From assembly GCA_034769895.1 (NCBI GenBank), contig CM068367.1, positions 127,646,927 through 127,710,926 of the forward strand: a DNA stretch of 64,000 nt. Direction: 5' to 3'. The translations under genes and the position numbers were made by a program. The stretch comes from Magicicada septendecula (taxonomy: Eukaryota > Arthropoda > Insecta > Hemiptera > Cicadidae). This document shows positions 49,976 through 59,491 of the stretch, in pieces (positions within the stretch are counted from its first letter, which is position 1; the number at the start of each line of letters is the position of its first letter). Below the pieces are notes generated by a model, which searched no databases, was not told where the DNA came from, and saw nothing but the letters and a program-made list of their open reading frames with translations.

Positions 49976-52860
49976 AGCGTCACAGAACGTTCCATAAAAA
50001 GAAATCATTTATATAGTAAGTTAGCATAAGAGGAAAGTGAAGTGAACAGTATCGAACCCAAGTAGTCCCAAAAAATTGTGTAATTTTGTATAATAATTAT
50101 TTCTATCAACTTGAAAAAACGACCAAACTATGACTAAGACAAAACCCCATATATATTATTAAAGTGAATAAGAGTGAAAAAACCATAAGACACTATAAGA
50201 GAGAGAAATAATGTCAGAATCCACCAGAATAAAGTCAATAATTATTAAGTTTTATAACTATGAATATAGTATTAAAAACTATTTTTTGTGAATAAATGGA
50301 CAAGATCCATCATTATATTATGTGATATAAATAAAATAAATGTATTAAATGACTTAAATACATTATTAGAAAGAGTTTAAGTTAAAATAAAAATTGTATA
50401 TTTGCAATGACAAAAAAATATTAATGTGTTGGATTTGAGACCATACACCAAGATTTCATGGAAAAATTAATTATTATCAGATTTAAATAAAAACTATATG
50501 TAATTGTCAAGCAGACAATAGTGAACAATTTATCTTAAATAAAGGAAGCTGTCAAATGAATAAAAAGCAGCCAAAATAGCCAAAAACAGTGTTAACTAAA
50601 AACATGTAATAGGCATCTAATATTGTATAATTTATGAATTTAATGTTGCCAAAATGCAACCAAACTGTATTAGAAAGCTGTAATATGATATGGAGCAACT
50701 ATACTAATATACCTGACCAACTTTAACATTGTAATAGTCAAGTCAGCAAAATATTTACTTATACCATGTATGGCTGAAGCCAACTATTCAGTACAAAAAT
50801 AATCATATCTGGCAAAATACTTACAGAATACTAACAAAAATAAGATAGAAAGGTACAATACATCAAAATACCTTAATAAGAAATAAACTCAGTTGAAAGT
50901 AAAATCAATTCTAAAAGAATTTAACTATTTAGAGTGAGATTTGTCACACCATAAAAAATGACATCTCAAGACAATCAATGATGCTATGTCATCTTGTGAT
51001 AAATATAAAATATGTACAAAGTAACCAGGTATCACAAAAGATAGACAAAATAATAAACTCTGTGTGTATAGTGGTGAAATAACACATATATTAAGGAAAA
51101 AGACTAATCATTGTATTAGAAAACTGACAAGAACCTAGGCCATGAGCAGAGGCCATATAAAATTGTATTTATTTGTGTTTTATTGATGTTAAAATTTGTT
51201 TATTTTGTTGTAGGAGAGTAGTAGTAGTAGATGTCCAGCTTGTGAAGGGAACTTTATAACTCCACAACAATTTTTATTAATAATATTGAGTTTTTAATGA
51301 CTACAACTCAAGGTGAGGGTTGTAAATTGTAATGTTTGTTAGACTTAAGTTAATTAGATACCAATCATATTTAGTATCGCTAGATTCAGTAAAAAACAAG
51401 GAATATAAATACATTAATGGCATACAAATTGTAAGTACTAATGTGAAACTGTTTGATAAATACCAGTGTAAATTTTGAAATATCCATTGTATGAAGAATA
51501 AGAAATTCGTTCTAAAAGCTTCTACGGAAGTGAAAATTGTTCTATGACATTCCATTTCGTTTATTCTCGAACAATCTAGAAAGAATTTTACACAAATATA
51601 CCGGAAGTCGACGAAAACAGTCATCCCGATTTAGTATAAAAGCGAGACAAAATTTGACCGAAAAACACTTGAAGACTGAACGCCAGAACTGATGCATCTC
51701 ACACAACACTGATCAACGGAGCTAAGGCGAAACCGAGAGGCGAGAAATCGACAAGACACGGCAGGAAGGCTTTTCCCGTACATAGACATACCCGACTGAC
51801 TTAACCTCAACGAGAGTCGCCAAAAAGTATCGCTGAAATAGAGCAGCGATACGGCAAATTCTAATAGAAAGCACGCAGCCAGAACGTCGACGGCCCAGGA
51901 GGGTCCCAACATTTAATAGAGAACGAATTCTGCTGTGTTCGCATTGACTGACTAACGTGACAAATAATTCCCCCGAACGTAAACAAAACAATACACTGAG
52001 CCTTCCTCAAAACTGCATGGGGATCAGCGCTGCGGTGGCAGATTTCTGAATCAACGCTAAACAGATGATTCGTAGTGGCGGCGTTTGAACGAGATTTTAC
52101 TGCCAAACGTTTTGACAAAAAGTGCGGAAAAAGTAACGATCGAAAAAAATTGACTTTAAATAGATTCAGTGTACACCCGAAGAGGCGAGATCGAGAAACT
52201 ACCCGAAGGAAGTGTCCAGTGAGAGAATAAACGACCATTGGAACGTGAGTTTACCAAAATTAAAATCATTGTTACCTGGTTACATTTGTCACACAGTTGT
52301 ACTTTATACGCCACACATACACCTTCAAATCACTTAGTTTTTTCTTGTAAGGCATCTAATTGATATGTCTTGGTAGTTCAAAGGAGTCACGTCCTGAGAT
52401 TAAAGTTTTTTCATATATTAAACTCATGCTTGTCAACTGAGTCAGAATCTGAATTATACTAGCCGATACTTGATTGGACATATAAAAAATTTGTCAATAA
52501 TAATAACTTGTAAAATTTTTTTCTCTCTGCAATTTTATAATTTTTATCAATGATAGTCCTTCAGACGATTTGTTTGTTGTTTTTAAAGAACTATTAAACT
52601 TAACTGATTTTTCAAAGTTAAACTGACTTGTTTAAATTTTTTCGTAGATTTAAAAAAAAATTTTATCAATCACATTTAATTTTTCTTGGAACAAACGTTT
52701 CCAAGTGGCGCCCACAAAAAGCATAGTTTTAAGTTGTGTTACAGGACTACATCACTGCAGAGGATCCAGTCAACAGAGTAAGTAACAAAAGTGCGCGGAG
52801 GTAACGCCCGACATATTACAACATTTTAAACAACACCCACTATCATTTCTTTTTGTTATA
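49973..52860 (+). repeat. 5' long terminal repeat of a Ty3/gypsy-type retrotransposon (about 2.9 kb)
   Basis: The left boundary TGTAGCG is fixed by comparison: the same text starts at 59492 after different flanking DNA. The right end must lie just before the primer binding site at 52864, so I place it at 52860 (GTTATA, perhaps a mutated TACA). A TATTACA at 52820 is a less likely end. The LTR is unusually long, as in the Woot/Ulysses/Osvaldo group that also uses a lysine tRNA primer; this assignment is inference. It contains a TATA box at 51635 and an AATAAA at 52226. No protein is encoded; minus-strand frames in it lack any domain. Confidence 0.9.
51635..51642 (+). promoter_or_regulatory. TATA box of the 5' LTR
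   Basis: TATAAAAG in a locally less AT-rich setting, about 1.66 kb into the LTR. Transcription would start near 51665. An AATAAA at 52226-52231 lies downstream in what would then be the R region. Not tested. Confidence 0.55.
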
Positions 52861-52863
52861 AAT

Positions 52864-52881
52864 TGGCGCCCAACGTGGGGC
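52864..52881 (+). promoter_or_regulatory. Primer binding site for tRNA-Lys
   Basis: TGGCGCCCAACGTGGGGC is complementary over 18 bases to the 3' end of tRNA-Lys1,2, a known primer for several retroelements. It marks the start of the internal region. The first nine bases occur once more inside the LTR at 52706-52714. Confidence 0.93.
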
Positions 52882-52885
52882 GTCA

Positions 52886-53514
52886 TCCAATGCCTTCCTT
52901 ACTTTAAGGGCACCCATATGTCCGTACCTCTCGTGATAGTCGATTATTAGCGGTCTCTCTATCGCTGGTGGAATCACTAATTTCCAACTCTCCTGGTGCG
53001 GGGTAATCCTAATAAATAAAGTGTCATCGTGAATACAATAAAATCTGTTTATGACCTCATCGCCTTCCTGTACCCTTTTCCTAATATCTCCTAATTTCGG
53101 ATCGGCCTCTTGTTGTGACTTTATTTCGTGCAAAATATTTTTTAAATCCTCCCTGCTCTTAATAATGTGATAAACCTTGGCTAATTGTTCCTTTTCGCCG
53201 TCAAAGGTTTGGTCTGGTATATTGACGCGAGATAAGACGTCGGCGGCTACGTTCTGTTTGCCGGGTATATATTCCCATGTGATATTGTACTCTTGCAAGG
53301 CCAAAACCCATCTAGTCAGCCTTCCGTGGTTCAGTTTACAATGCTTTAAAAATGATATAGATTTGTGGTCGCTTCTAACTGTTATGGGGTACCCTAATAT
53401 ATATGTCCTGAATTTACCGCATGCGAAAACTACACTCAACAGTTCTTTTTCGGTAGTATTGTAGTTTCTTTCGCAACTGTTCAGCACGCGGCTAGCAAAG
53501 CTAATTACTAAATG
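52886..53514 (-). repeat. Inverted 629-bp copy of the element's own pol (RNase H to integrase start)
   Basis: Read on the minus strand this segment gives the same protein as pol codons 56905-57533, from HLVISFASRV to VRKALE, without gaps. Coordinates pair with a constant sum of 110419, and no base difference was seen where I compared them. It begins four bases after the primer binding site and ends 25 bases before the gag start. GTCA stands on both sides (52882-52885 and 53516-53519), so removing it and one GTCA leaves a plausible short leader. Its minus-strand frame stays open for 225 codons only because it copies pol; it is not a separate gene. Confidence 0.95.
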
Positions 53515-53539
53515 TGTCACTTAGGAGAATAATAAAAAT

Positions 53540-55087
53540 ATGGGGAAATTAGACAAAAACATAGAATCCTTAAGGGAGGATATAACCAAGAAAATAAATG
53601 ATAATGGGAAAAAACTGGAGATATTTCAGGAGGAGAACAAAAAAAGCATAGAGTCCCTGAAAAAGGAAATTAGCATAAAATACGAAACAGTAACCAAAAA
53701 GATCGATGATAATAAAATTGATAGTGACAGGAAGGTCGAGAATATGGAGAAACAGTTGGAAAGGTTACGGGAGGGAAACAATACACGTTTCGAAAGTATA
53801 GAGGAGCAAGCAGTAGAGACCAAACAAGATGTTATAAATCTCGAAAACAGGGTAAGGCAGAACCAAGACGCCATCATGCAGGAGGTGGGAGAAGTCCAGC
53901 ACATCGCTAACAGGCTGGACGAACAGATAAAAACTAACAAAAATAGCATACTGGAAATAGACCAGAGAGAGAAAAACCTGCAGGAAAGATTAGAGGCGCT
54001 GAGAGACACACCAATACTAAACACTCATACGTGTCATGGTGAAAACAGGGAAGTAATCAACTTCCAGGACTATCGACGAAACCCAATGGAATTTTTGGAA
54101 AGAATGGAGGAGGTTATTGGGAGAAGTAGAGAAACAAGGTGGGACAGGATAAGAGAGATGCTTGACGAGACATTTAAAAATACTAAGGATAACTGGTGGA
54201 TAGCGGTACGACCCGAAATAACGAATTTAGCAGAATTTAAACGTCAATTTAAGGAAAAGTATTGGTCAGAGACCGCACAAAACAGGGTAAGAATGGACAT
54301 TTTCTATGGCAAATACGACGCGTCCTATGGGCAGTCCCCGACGTCTTATTTCCTGGGAAAGGTATGTTTAGCACGGAAGTTGATACCGCCGATCCCAGAA
54401 GAATGTTTGGTAAGGCAGTTAGCTGGACATTACAGCTATGGGATCAAGGATGCCCAATTATACCAACAAATTAGCAAAATAGCCGATCTGGCCAAATTAT
54501 TGGAAAATTGCGAATCCACAGGAAGGTTCCAGGATTACCAACCCCCCAATCGTAAGGTAGAGTACAACAACAATAATAACGGACCAAACCGGAATGGAGG
54601 TGGGAGCGGTAATAATCTAAACACCAATAATCAGAATAATAATATCCCACCAAATGGCCGAAATGATACCACTCAGGGCCCAATTAACCGCAACTATCCG
54701 GGACCAAACAGAGGTAATTACACCGGGAATAACTACGGTAGGAACTTCCACCAGGGAAACGGTTATCGCGGGAATAATTATAGAGGAAGTAATTATGGCC
54801 AACGTAATGGTTATCGCAACGGGGGAAACCAAGGAGGAAGCGATAGGAGAAACCAAAATGAGTACAGGCCCCAGGTAAATTATACAATGGCCAATAACCG
54901 ACGGCCATATCCACCTAATGTACCCACTTACATGTTTTACCCACAACAGGCGTCAGCTAGCCAGGGTAACGCGGCGAATAGCCAACCTATTAACGGTAAT
55001 CCCGAGGTCAGGCAGGAAACACAGACGGGTCAGCAACCCAATGTTCCGGGAGACCGGGCCAATGAGACAGTGGCTCATTTAAACTAA
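53540..55087 (+). CDS. gag: Gag polyprotein (515 aa)
   Basis: The ATG at 53540 follows a TAA in the same frame, so it is the first possible start. Residues 1-160 are highly charged with heptad-like spacing and probably a coiled coil. Residues about 165-335 match the Ty3/gypsy capsid region (PMEFLERMEEVIGRSRET, FKRQFKEKYWSE, QSPTSYFLGKVCLARKLIP). From about residue 337 the chain is poor in hydrophobic residues and rich in Asn, Gly and Arg (NNNNNGPN, NYRGSNYGQRNGYRNGGN). No CCHC zinc knuckle is present; the arginine/glycine-rich part may bind RNA instead. The protein would form the particle. It ends at TAA 55085-55087 directly after a slippery heptamer that leads into pol. Confidence 0.93.
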   Translation: MGKLDKNIESLREDITKKINDNGKKLEIFQEENKKSIESLKKEISIKYETVTKKIDDNKIDSDRKVENMEKQLERLREGNNTRFESIEEQAVETKQDVINLENRVRQNQDAIMQEVGEVQHIANRLDEQIKTNKNSILEIDQREKNLQERLEALRDTPILNTHTCHGENREVINFQDYRRNPMEFLERMEEVIGRSRETRWDRIREMLDETFKNTKDNWWIAVRPEITNLAEFKRQFKEKYWSETAQNRVRMDIFYGKYDASYGQSPTSYFLGKVCLARKLIPPIPEECLVRQLAGHYSYGIKDAQLYQQISKIADLAKLLENCESTGRFQDYQPPNRKVEYNNNNNGPNRNGGGSGNNLNTNNQNNNIPPNGRNDTTQGPINRNYPGPNRGNYTGNNYGRNFHQGNGYRGNNYRGSNYGQRNGYRNGGNQGGSDRRNQNEYRPQVNYTMANNRRPYPPNVPTYMFYPQQASASQGNAANSQPINGNPEVRQETQTGQQPNVPGDRANETVAHLN

Positions 55088-55122
55088 ACGCGGCAGTGAA
55101 AAAGGAAAACCGCCCTTCACTG
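55078..55122 (+). promoter_or_regulatory. -1 ribosomal frameshift signal between gag and pol
   Basis: TTTAAAC at 55078-55084 lies in the gag frame as T-TTA-AAC, followed at once by the stop TAA. After a 5-base spacer, GCGG (55090-55093) can pair with CCGC (55110-55113), and CAGTGAA (55094-55100) with TTCACTG (55116-55122). This order is an H-type pseudoknot. The pol frame is -1 relative to gag and open across the site from 55066. Heptamer, phase, spacer and structure all fit a programmed -1 frameshift as in many retroelements and coronaviruses. Confidence 0.88.
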
Positions 55123-58100
55123 AACCAATATTATGGGGTGGCAAACGACGAACATAGACAGGACAAAGACGGGACTATATTAAGAATAAATAATTACCTT
55201 AAGGATATTAGAGAGGAGTTATTAGAAGAAGGTGACGATATCATTAAAAATAGCAACCAAGGGAACAATAGTATCGTGCAGATTAAAGCATATATCAATG
55301 GCATAGAAGCGATACTACTCATTGACACGGGGTCAAATGTGTCACTTATTGATAGCATTGAGTTAGAGCGGATTAAACAAAATAATAATTTACCAATACC
55401 CACTCTACCGATAAATAACATTGTTTTAGTCGGAGCAACGGGGAGGCAAAATAAATCAATAAAGAAACAGGTGTCATTAGAGATGACTAGTAATGGGGTA
55501 ACAATACCAATAGGGTTATTAGTGGCGAGTAATTTACCCATGAGTATACTAATAGGCTGCGATATACTTAGGCCATACAATGCTGTGATAGATTTGGAAA
55601 GTAAGGTGATAACTTTTAAGACTAACAAGGCGATTTGGACCAATAATTTGATCGATGTCCAAGGAAGTGGTACAGACGATACACCTTATCAAGCGATAGT
55701 GAACCATTATTATTGTACCGATCGTCCAATCAATATGCCATTATATCAGGAGGAAAACCCAGAGTTGTGGTTAGAAAAATTAGAAGAAATACGGGATTTC
55801 CAAAGGACGAAAGCAAGGGGTCTGGTCAGCGAGAAACAGGCGGAACAATTAATCGAGGTATACAACCATTATAAACACATATTCTCGAACGCTCCAGGTA
55901 AAGCCAGAGATTATCAGTGCACCATAAAATTCAAAACTCCGGTGGAATTTAACAGGAAATCGTACCCGATCGCATACTCGCTAAAGAACGAAGTCAGGGA
56001 AGAATTGAACAGGATGATAGAGGACGACATAATCGAGTATAGTCATTCGCCCTTTACCAGCCCAATCATAGCGGTACCAAAAAAGAACGGAAAGGTACGT
56101 ATATGTCTCGATGCTAGGGAGATTAACAAAATGATTGTTAACGACCGCACATCACCCGGGGAGATAGAGGAGATATTAAAAAAGTTCCACGGAATCAGAT
56201 ATATAAGCTCCTGGGATACGGTATGCGGATACTGGCAGATAGAACTCCACCCTGATAGTAGGAAATATATGGCATTCATATTCGAGGGCAGAAACTATCA
56301 GTTTAAACGGTTACCTTTTGGCTTAATAAATTCTGTGGCGGTGTTTGTAAAGATAATGGACAGAATATTGGGGCAGGAAGTACTGAAGTTTACGACAGTG
56401 TACGTCGACGACCTACTGGTGACTTCAGCGAATTGGAACGACCATTGTAATAGGGTTGAACAGGTGCTACAGAAATTATCGGAGAATAATATCACCCTCA
56501 AATTAGACAAGTCCCAATTCTTTGCAAATGAGGTGAAATTTTTAGGATTTAATTTAACAGAAGAAGGGATTACTCCATCCAAGGAAAAGGTAGAGGCCAT
56601 ACAGAAGTTCCCCACCCCAAAGAATAGGAAACAGCTGCAGTCATTTTTAGGAATCTGCAACTATTACAGAAAGTTTCGGTCCAATTACTCAGAACTAACT
56701 GCCAGGTTCCAAAAGCAGTTATCAGCTAAAGACAAATGGACTTGGGGACCAGAGCAAGATGGAGCGCTCAATATCATAAAGGAAAAGTTTTTAGAAACAG
56801 TAATGTTGCATCATCCCGACTTTACAAAACCATTTTTTCTAAACTGCGATGCCAGTAACGTGAGTTTAGGTGCAGCCCTCTATCAGGAAGATCAGGACGG
56901 TAACCATTTAGTAATTAGCTTTGCTAGCCGCGTGCTGAACAGTTGCGAAAGAAACTACAATACTACCGAAAAAGAACTGTTGAGTGTAGTTTTCGCATGC
57001 GGTAAATTCAGGACATATATATTAGGGTACCCCATAACAGTTAGAAGCGACCACAAATCTATATCATTTTTAAAGCATTGTAAACTGAACCACGGAAGGC
57101 TGACTAGATGGGTTTTGGCCTTGCAAGAGTACAATATCACATGGGAATATATACCCGGCAAACAGAACGTAGCCGCCGACGTCTTATCTCGCGTCAATAT
57201 ACCAGACCAAACCTTTGACGGCGAAAAGGAACAATTAGCCAAGGTTTATCACATTATTAAGAGCAGGGAGGATTTAAAAAATATTTTGCACGAAATAAAG
57301 TCACAACAAGAGGCCGATCCGAAATTAGGAGATATTAGGAAAAGGGTACAGGAAGGCGATGAGGTCATAAACAGATTTTATTGTATTCACGATGACACTT
57401 TATTTATTAGGATTACCCCGCACCAGGAGAGTTGGAAATTAGTGATTCCACCAGCGATAGAGAGACCGCTAATAATCGACTATCACGAGAGGTACGGACA
57501 TATGGGTGCCCTTAAAGTAAGGAAGGCATTGGAGGAGCAAACATACATCAAGGGGATGAATAAGAAGGTGCAACTGGCGATACGATCGTGCGATATTTGT
57601 CAAAAAGTTAAGTGTGATAACGAAAGGAAGGAAGGGGTCATGATACCCATATTATCTACCGAAAAATTGGAAAAGGTATTTCTCGATATCTGCGGACCCT
57701 TTCCACGCAGCGGTGGGAGACACCGATATAAATTTATCGTAATCATTTTCGACCACTTTAGCAAGTATACAAAGTTATACCCAATAACTAGGGCAACGAC
57801 CAGGAAAATAATAGACATAATAATCAAGCGTTATATAATGGAAGTGGGCCGACCGTATTCTATAATTACGGACCACGGTACTCAGTTTAGGGGAAAACTT
57901 TGGAAGGAAAGCTTGGGAGAACACGGAATAAAAACGTACAAGACGTCCGTATATCACCCGAATAGTAACCCAGCCGAGAGAGTGTTAAGGGAGGTAGGAC
58001 GGTTACTGAGAACATACTGCCATAACGAGCAGAAAAGATGGCATGAATATGTAGCCTCTACCGAGGATTTCCTCAATTTCTCGCATCACAATACCATCGA

Positions 58101-58485
58101 GATGTCGCCATACACGGTTATGTTCGAAAGACCCCCACCACGAGAGATAAAAGAAATTATTAATTTTCCCGACGAGCCCGCATACCAATTTGAAGGGGCA
58201 AAATTTTATAATAAGGTGTTAGAAAAAACGGAACAGCAGCGGAAAAAATATATCAAATCACAGCCTAAGGCAATTAAATATGAGGTAGGTGAAAAGGTGT
58301 TAGTTAAAAATAGAGAATTGCCCAGTGCTATACAAGGCATAACGAGGAAATTGCTACTCTTATATACAGGGCCTTTCACGATAACCAGGGATAATAAAAA
58401 CAATACCTACGAGGTAACTGACACAATTAGGAACAAGGTAAAAGGAACGTATAACCAGACTTCATTAAAAAAGTACCATGATTAA
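55084..58485 (+). CDS. pol: Pol polyprotein: protease, reverse transcriptase, RNase H, integrase
   Basis: There is no ATG near the start. The frame is open from 55066 and is probably entered by -1 frameshifting, so I count from 55084 (1133 codons). The protease has DTG at residues 81-83 and ILIGCDIL further on. Reverse transcriptase spans about 290-490 with YVDD at 440-443. RNase H starts with NCDAS (Asp589) and contains TTEKELLSVVFA. Integrase has the zinc-binding H801-x4-H806-x29-C836-x2-C839 and the catalytic D868, D930 and E965, with 34 residues between the last two. Its C-terminal part has LLYTGPFTI, a GPY/F-like motif. Domain order is that of Ty3/gypsy. No stops or shifts were seen, so it looks functional. 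No env frame follows. Confidence 0.95.
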   Translation, partial: LNAAVKKENRPSLNQYYGVANDEHRQDKDGTILRINNYLKDIREELLEEGDDIIKNSNQGNNSIVQIKAYINGIEAILLIDTGSNVSLIDSIELERIKQNNNLPIPTLPINNIVLVGATGRQNKSIKKQVSLEMTSNGVTIPIGLLVASNLPMSILIGCDILRPYNAVIDLESKVITFKTNKAIWTNNLIDVQGSGTDDTPYQAIVNHYYCTDRPINMPLYQEENPELWLEKLEEIRDFQRTKARGLVSEKQAEQLIEVYNHYKHIFSNAPGKARDYQCTIKFKTPVEFNRKSYPIAYSLKNEVREELNRMIEDDIIEYSHSPFTSPIIAVPKKNGKVRICLDAREINKMIVNDRTSPGEIEEILKKFHGIRYISSWDTVCGYWQIELHPDSRKYMAFIFEGRNYQFKRLPFGLINSVAVFVKIMDRILGQEVLKFTTVYVDDLLVTSANWNDHCNRVEQVLQKLSENNITLKLDKSQFFANEVKFLGFNLTEEGITPSKEKVEAIQKFPTPKNRKQLQSFLGICNYYRKFRSNYSELTARFQKQLSAKDKWTWGPEQDGALNIIKEKFLETVMLHHPDFTKPFFLNCDASNVSLGAALYQEDQDGNHLVISFASRVLNSCERNYNTTEKELLSVVFACGKFRTYILGYPITVRSDHKSISFLKHCKLNHGRLTRWVLALQEYNITWEYIPGKQNVAADVLSRVNIPDQTFDGEKEQLAKVYHIIKSREDLKNILHEIKSQQEADPKLGDIRKRVQEGDEVINRFYCIHDDTLFIRITPHQESWKLVIPPAIERPLIIDYHERYGHMGALKVRKALEEQTYIKGMNKKVQLAIRSCDICQKVKCDNERKEGVMIPILSTEKLEKVFLDICGPFPRSGGRHRYKFIVIIFDHFSKYTKLYPITRATTRKIIDIIIKRYIMEVGRPYSIITDHGTQFRGKLWKESLGEHGIKTYKTSVYHPNSNPAERVLREVGRLLRTYCHNEQKRWHEYVASTEDFLNFSHHNTIEMSPYTVMFERPPPREIKEIINFPDEPAYQFEGAKFYNKVLEKTEQQRKKYIKSQPKAIKYEVGEKVLVKNRELPSAIQGITRKLLLLYTGPFTITRDNKNNTYEVTDTIRNKVKGTYNQTSLKKYHD

Positions 58486-59491
58486 AAAATCACAAGTCGA
58501 ATACGCAATCAGTAACCTAGTACCATGACCAAAGACCCAAGTCAAATACAGCATCATAGAGAAGGTACCTTGACTAAACATGTCAACGTGAATTTTTTAA
58601 CAGCCATAATTAGAAAGGAGATAGAGATTTTTAAATAAATATAAATATTATTGTATAATGATTATTATTAATAAATATTACGAGAAGGACACCTTACAAC
58701 AAAGGCATAAAGATATATATAAAATATAGATTTATTTCCAATAGCCATGTCAACGTATATTTACCAGCTTACCCGTACATAGAGAAGGAGAGAGATTGTT
58801 ATAAATAAATACTACAAGATGGACACTTAGTAAAGGAGAAAAGAGGGAGAAATACTGTCATATATTTGATACTAAATGGATATGATAAATGAAAAAAGAG
58901 GAAAACAGTGTGTTACATAAGGAGGTAATGATGAATATGAATATAGCTATTAACATTGAATGATTTTAAACGATAATTTTACCTGCGGAGAACGATATAT
59001 TAATATAATTGTGAATTAATCAGAAGAGTTTAAGAAAGGGAATTTATGTGTAGGAGCCTATGATCTTTGAATATTGTATTTATTTTTAATTATTATTATT
59101 ATTTGTTGCAAAGGTGCAATTATTATTTTCTGAACAGGGATGTGTTGCCTCTGATTTCAGTAGTTATAGACAGGAAGGGACAGAGAATGTATGCCATAGC
59201 GAGCCACTCTGACTCCCAACCCTCTATGTAAGTTAGGGAATTGATAGGGAATTATATCAAAGATTAATTATAAAACATCAAGGTAAAAAGGAAAGGAATA
59301 GGTGATATGACAAAGAACGAACTAGGAATATTGAGTTGGATTAATATATTAAAGGAGTAGTACAGGAATTTAATTATAAGATAAAAGAATGAGATATAAA
59401 GAAGCTAATAAAGGGTTATTATAGAGATGATAATTTCATCAAAACCAAAGATATGTTTTTCCAAAATTATCAACTTTAACGGTGAGGCATA
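58486..59491 (+). other. 3' untranslated region of the retrotransposon
   Basis: About 1 kb of AT-rich sequence with no open frame of note, so no envelope gene. CATGTCAACGT occurs twice (near 58578 and 58746) within a loosely repeated segment of about 165 bp. The last bases before the LTR (GGTGAGGCATA) are a poor polypurine tract. Confidence 0.75.

Noticed and set aside
51301..52238. Minus-strand open frames inside the LTR, also at 60820-61757
   Set aside because: They are repeated only because the LTR is repeated. No domain, and overlapping frames of 107, 93, 89 and 125 codons argue for chance.
52811..52820. TATTACA as the right end of the LTR
   Set aside because: It would pair with TGTA at the left end, but lies 43 bases before the primer binding site, and first-strand synthesis requires the LTR to end within a few bases of it.
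52843..53520. 225-codon minus-strand frame as an independent gene
   Set aside because: It is the inverted pol segment. Its start and end codons come from flanking leader sequence.
58486..59491. Envelope gene after pol
   Set aside because: No open frame of useful length, no signal peptide or membrane segment.
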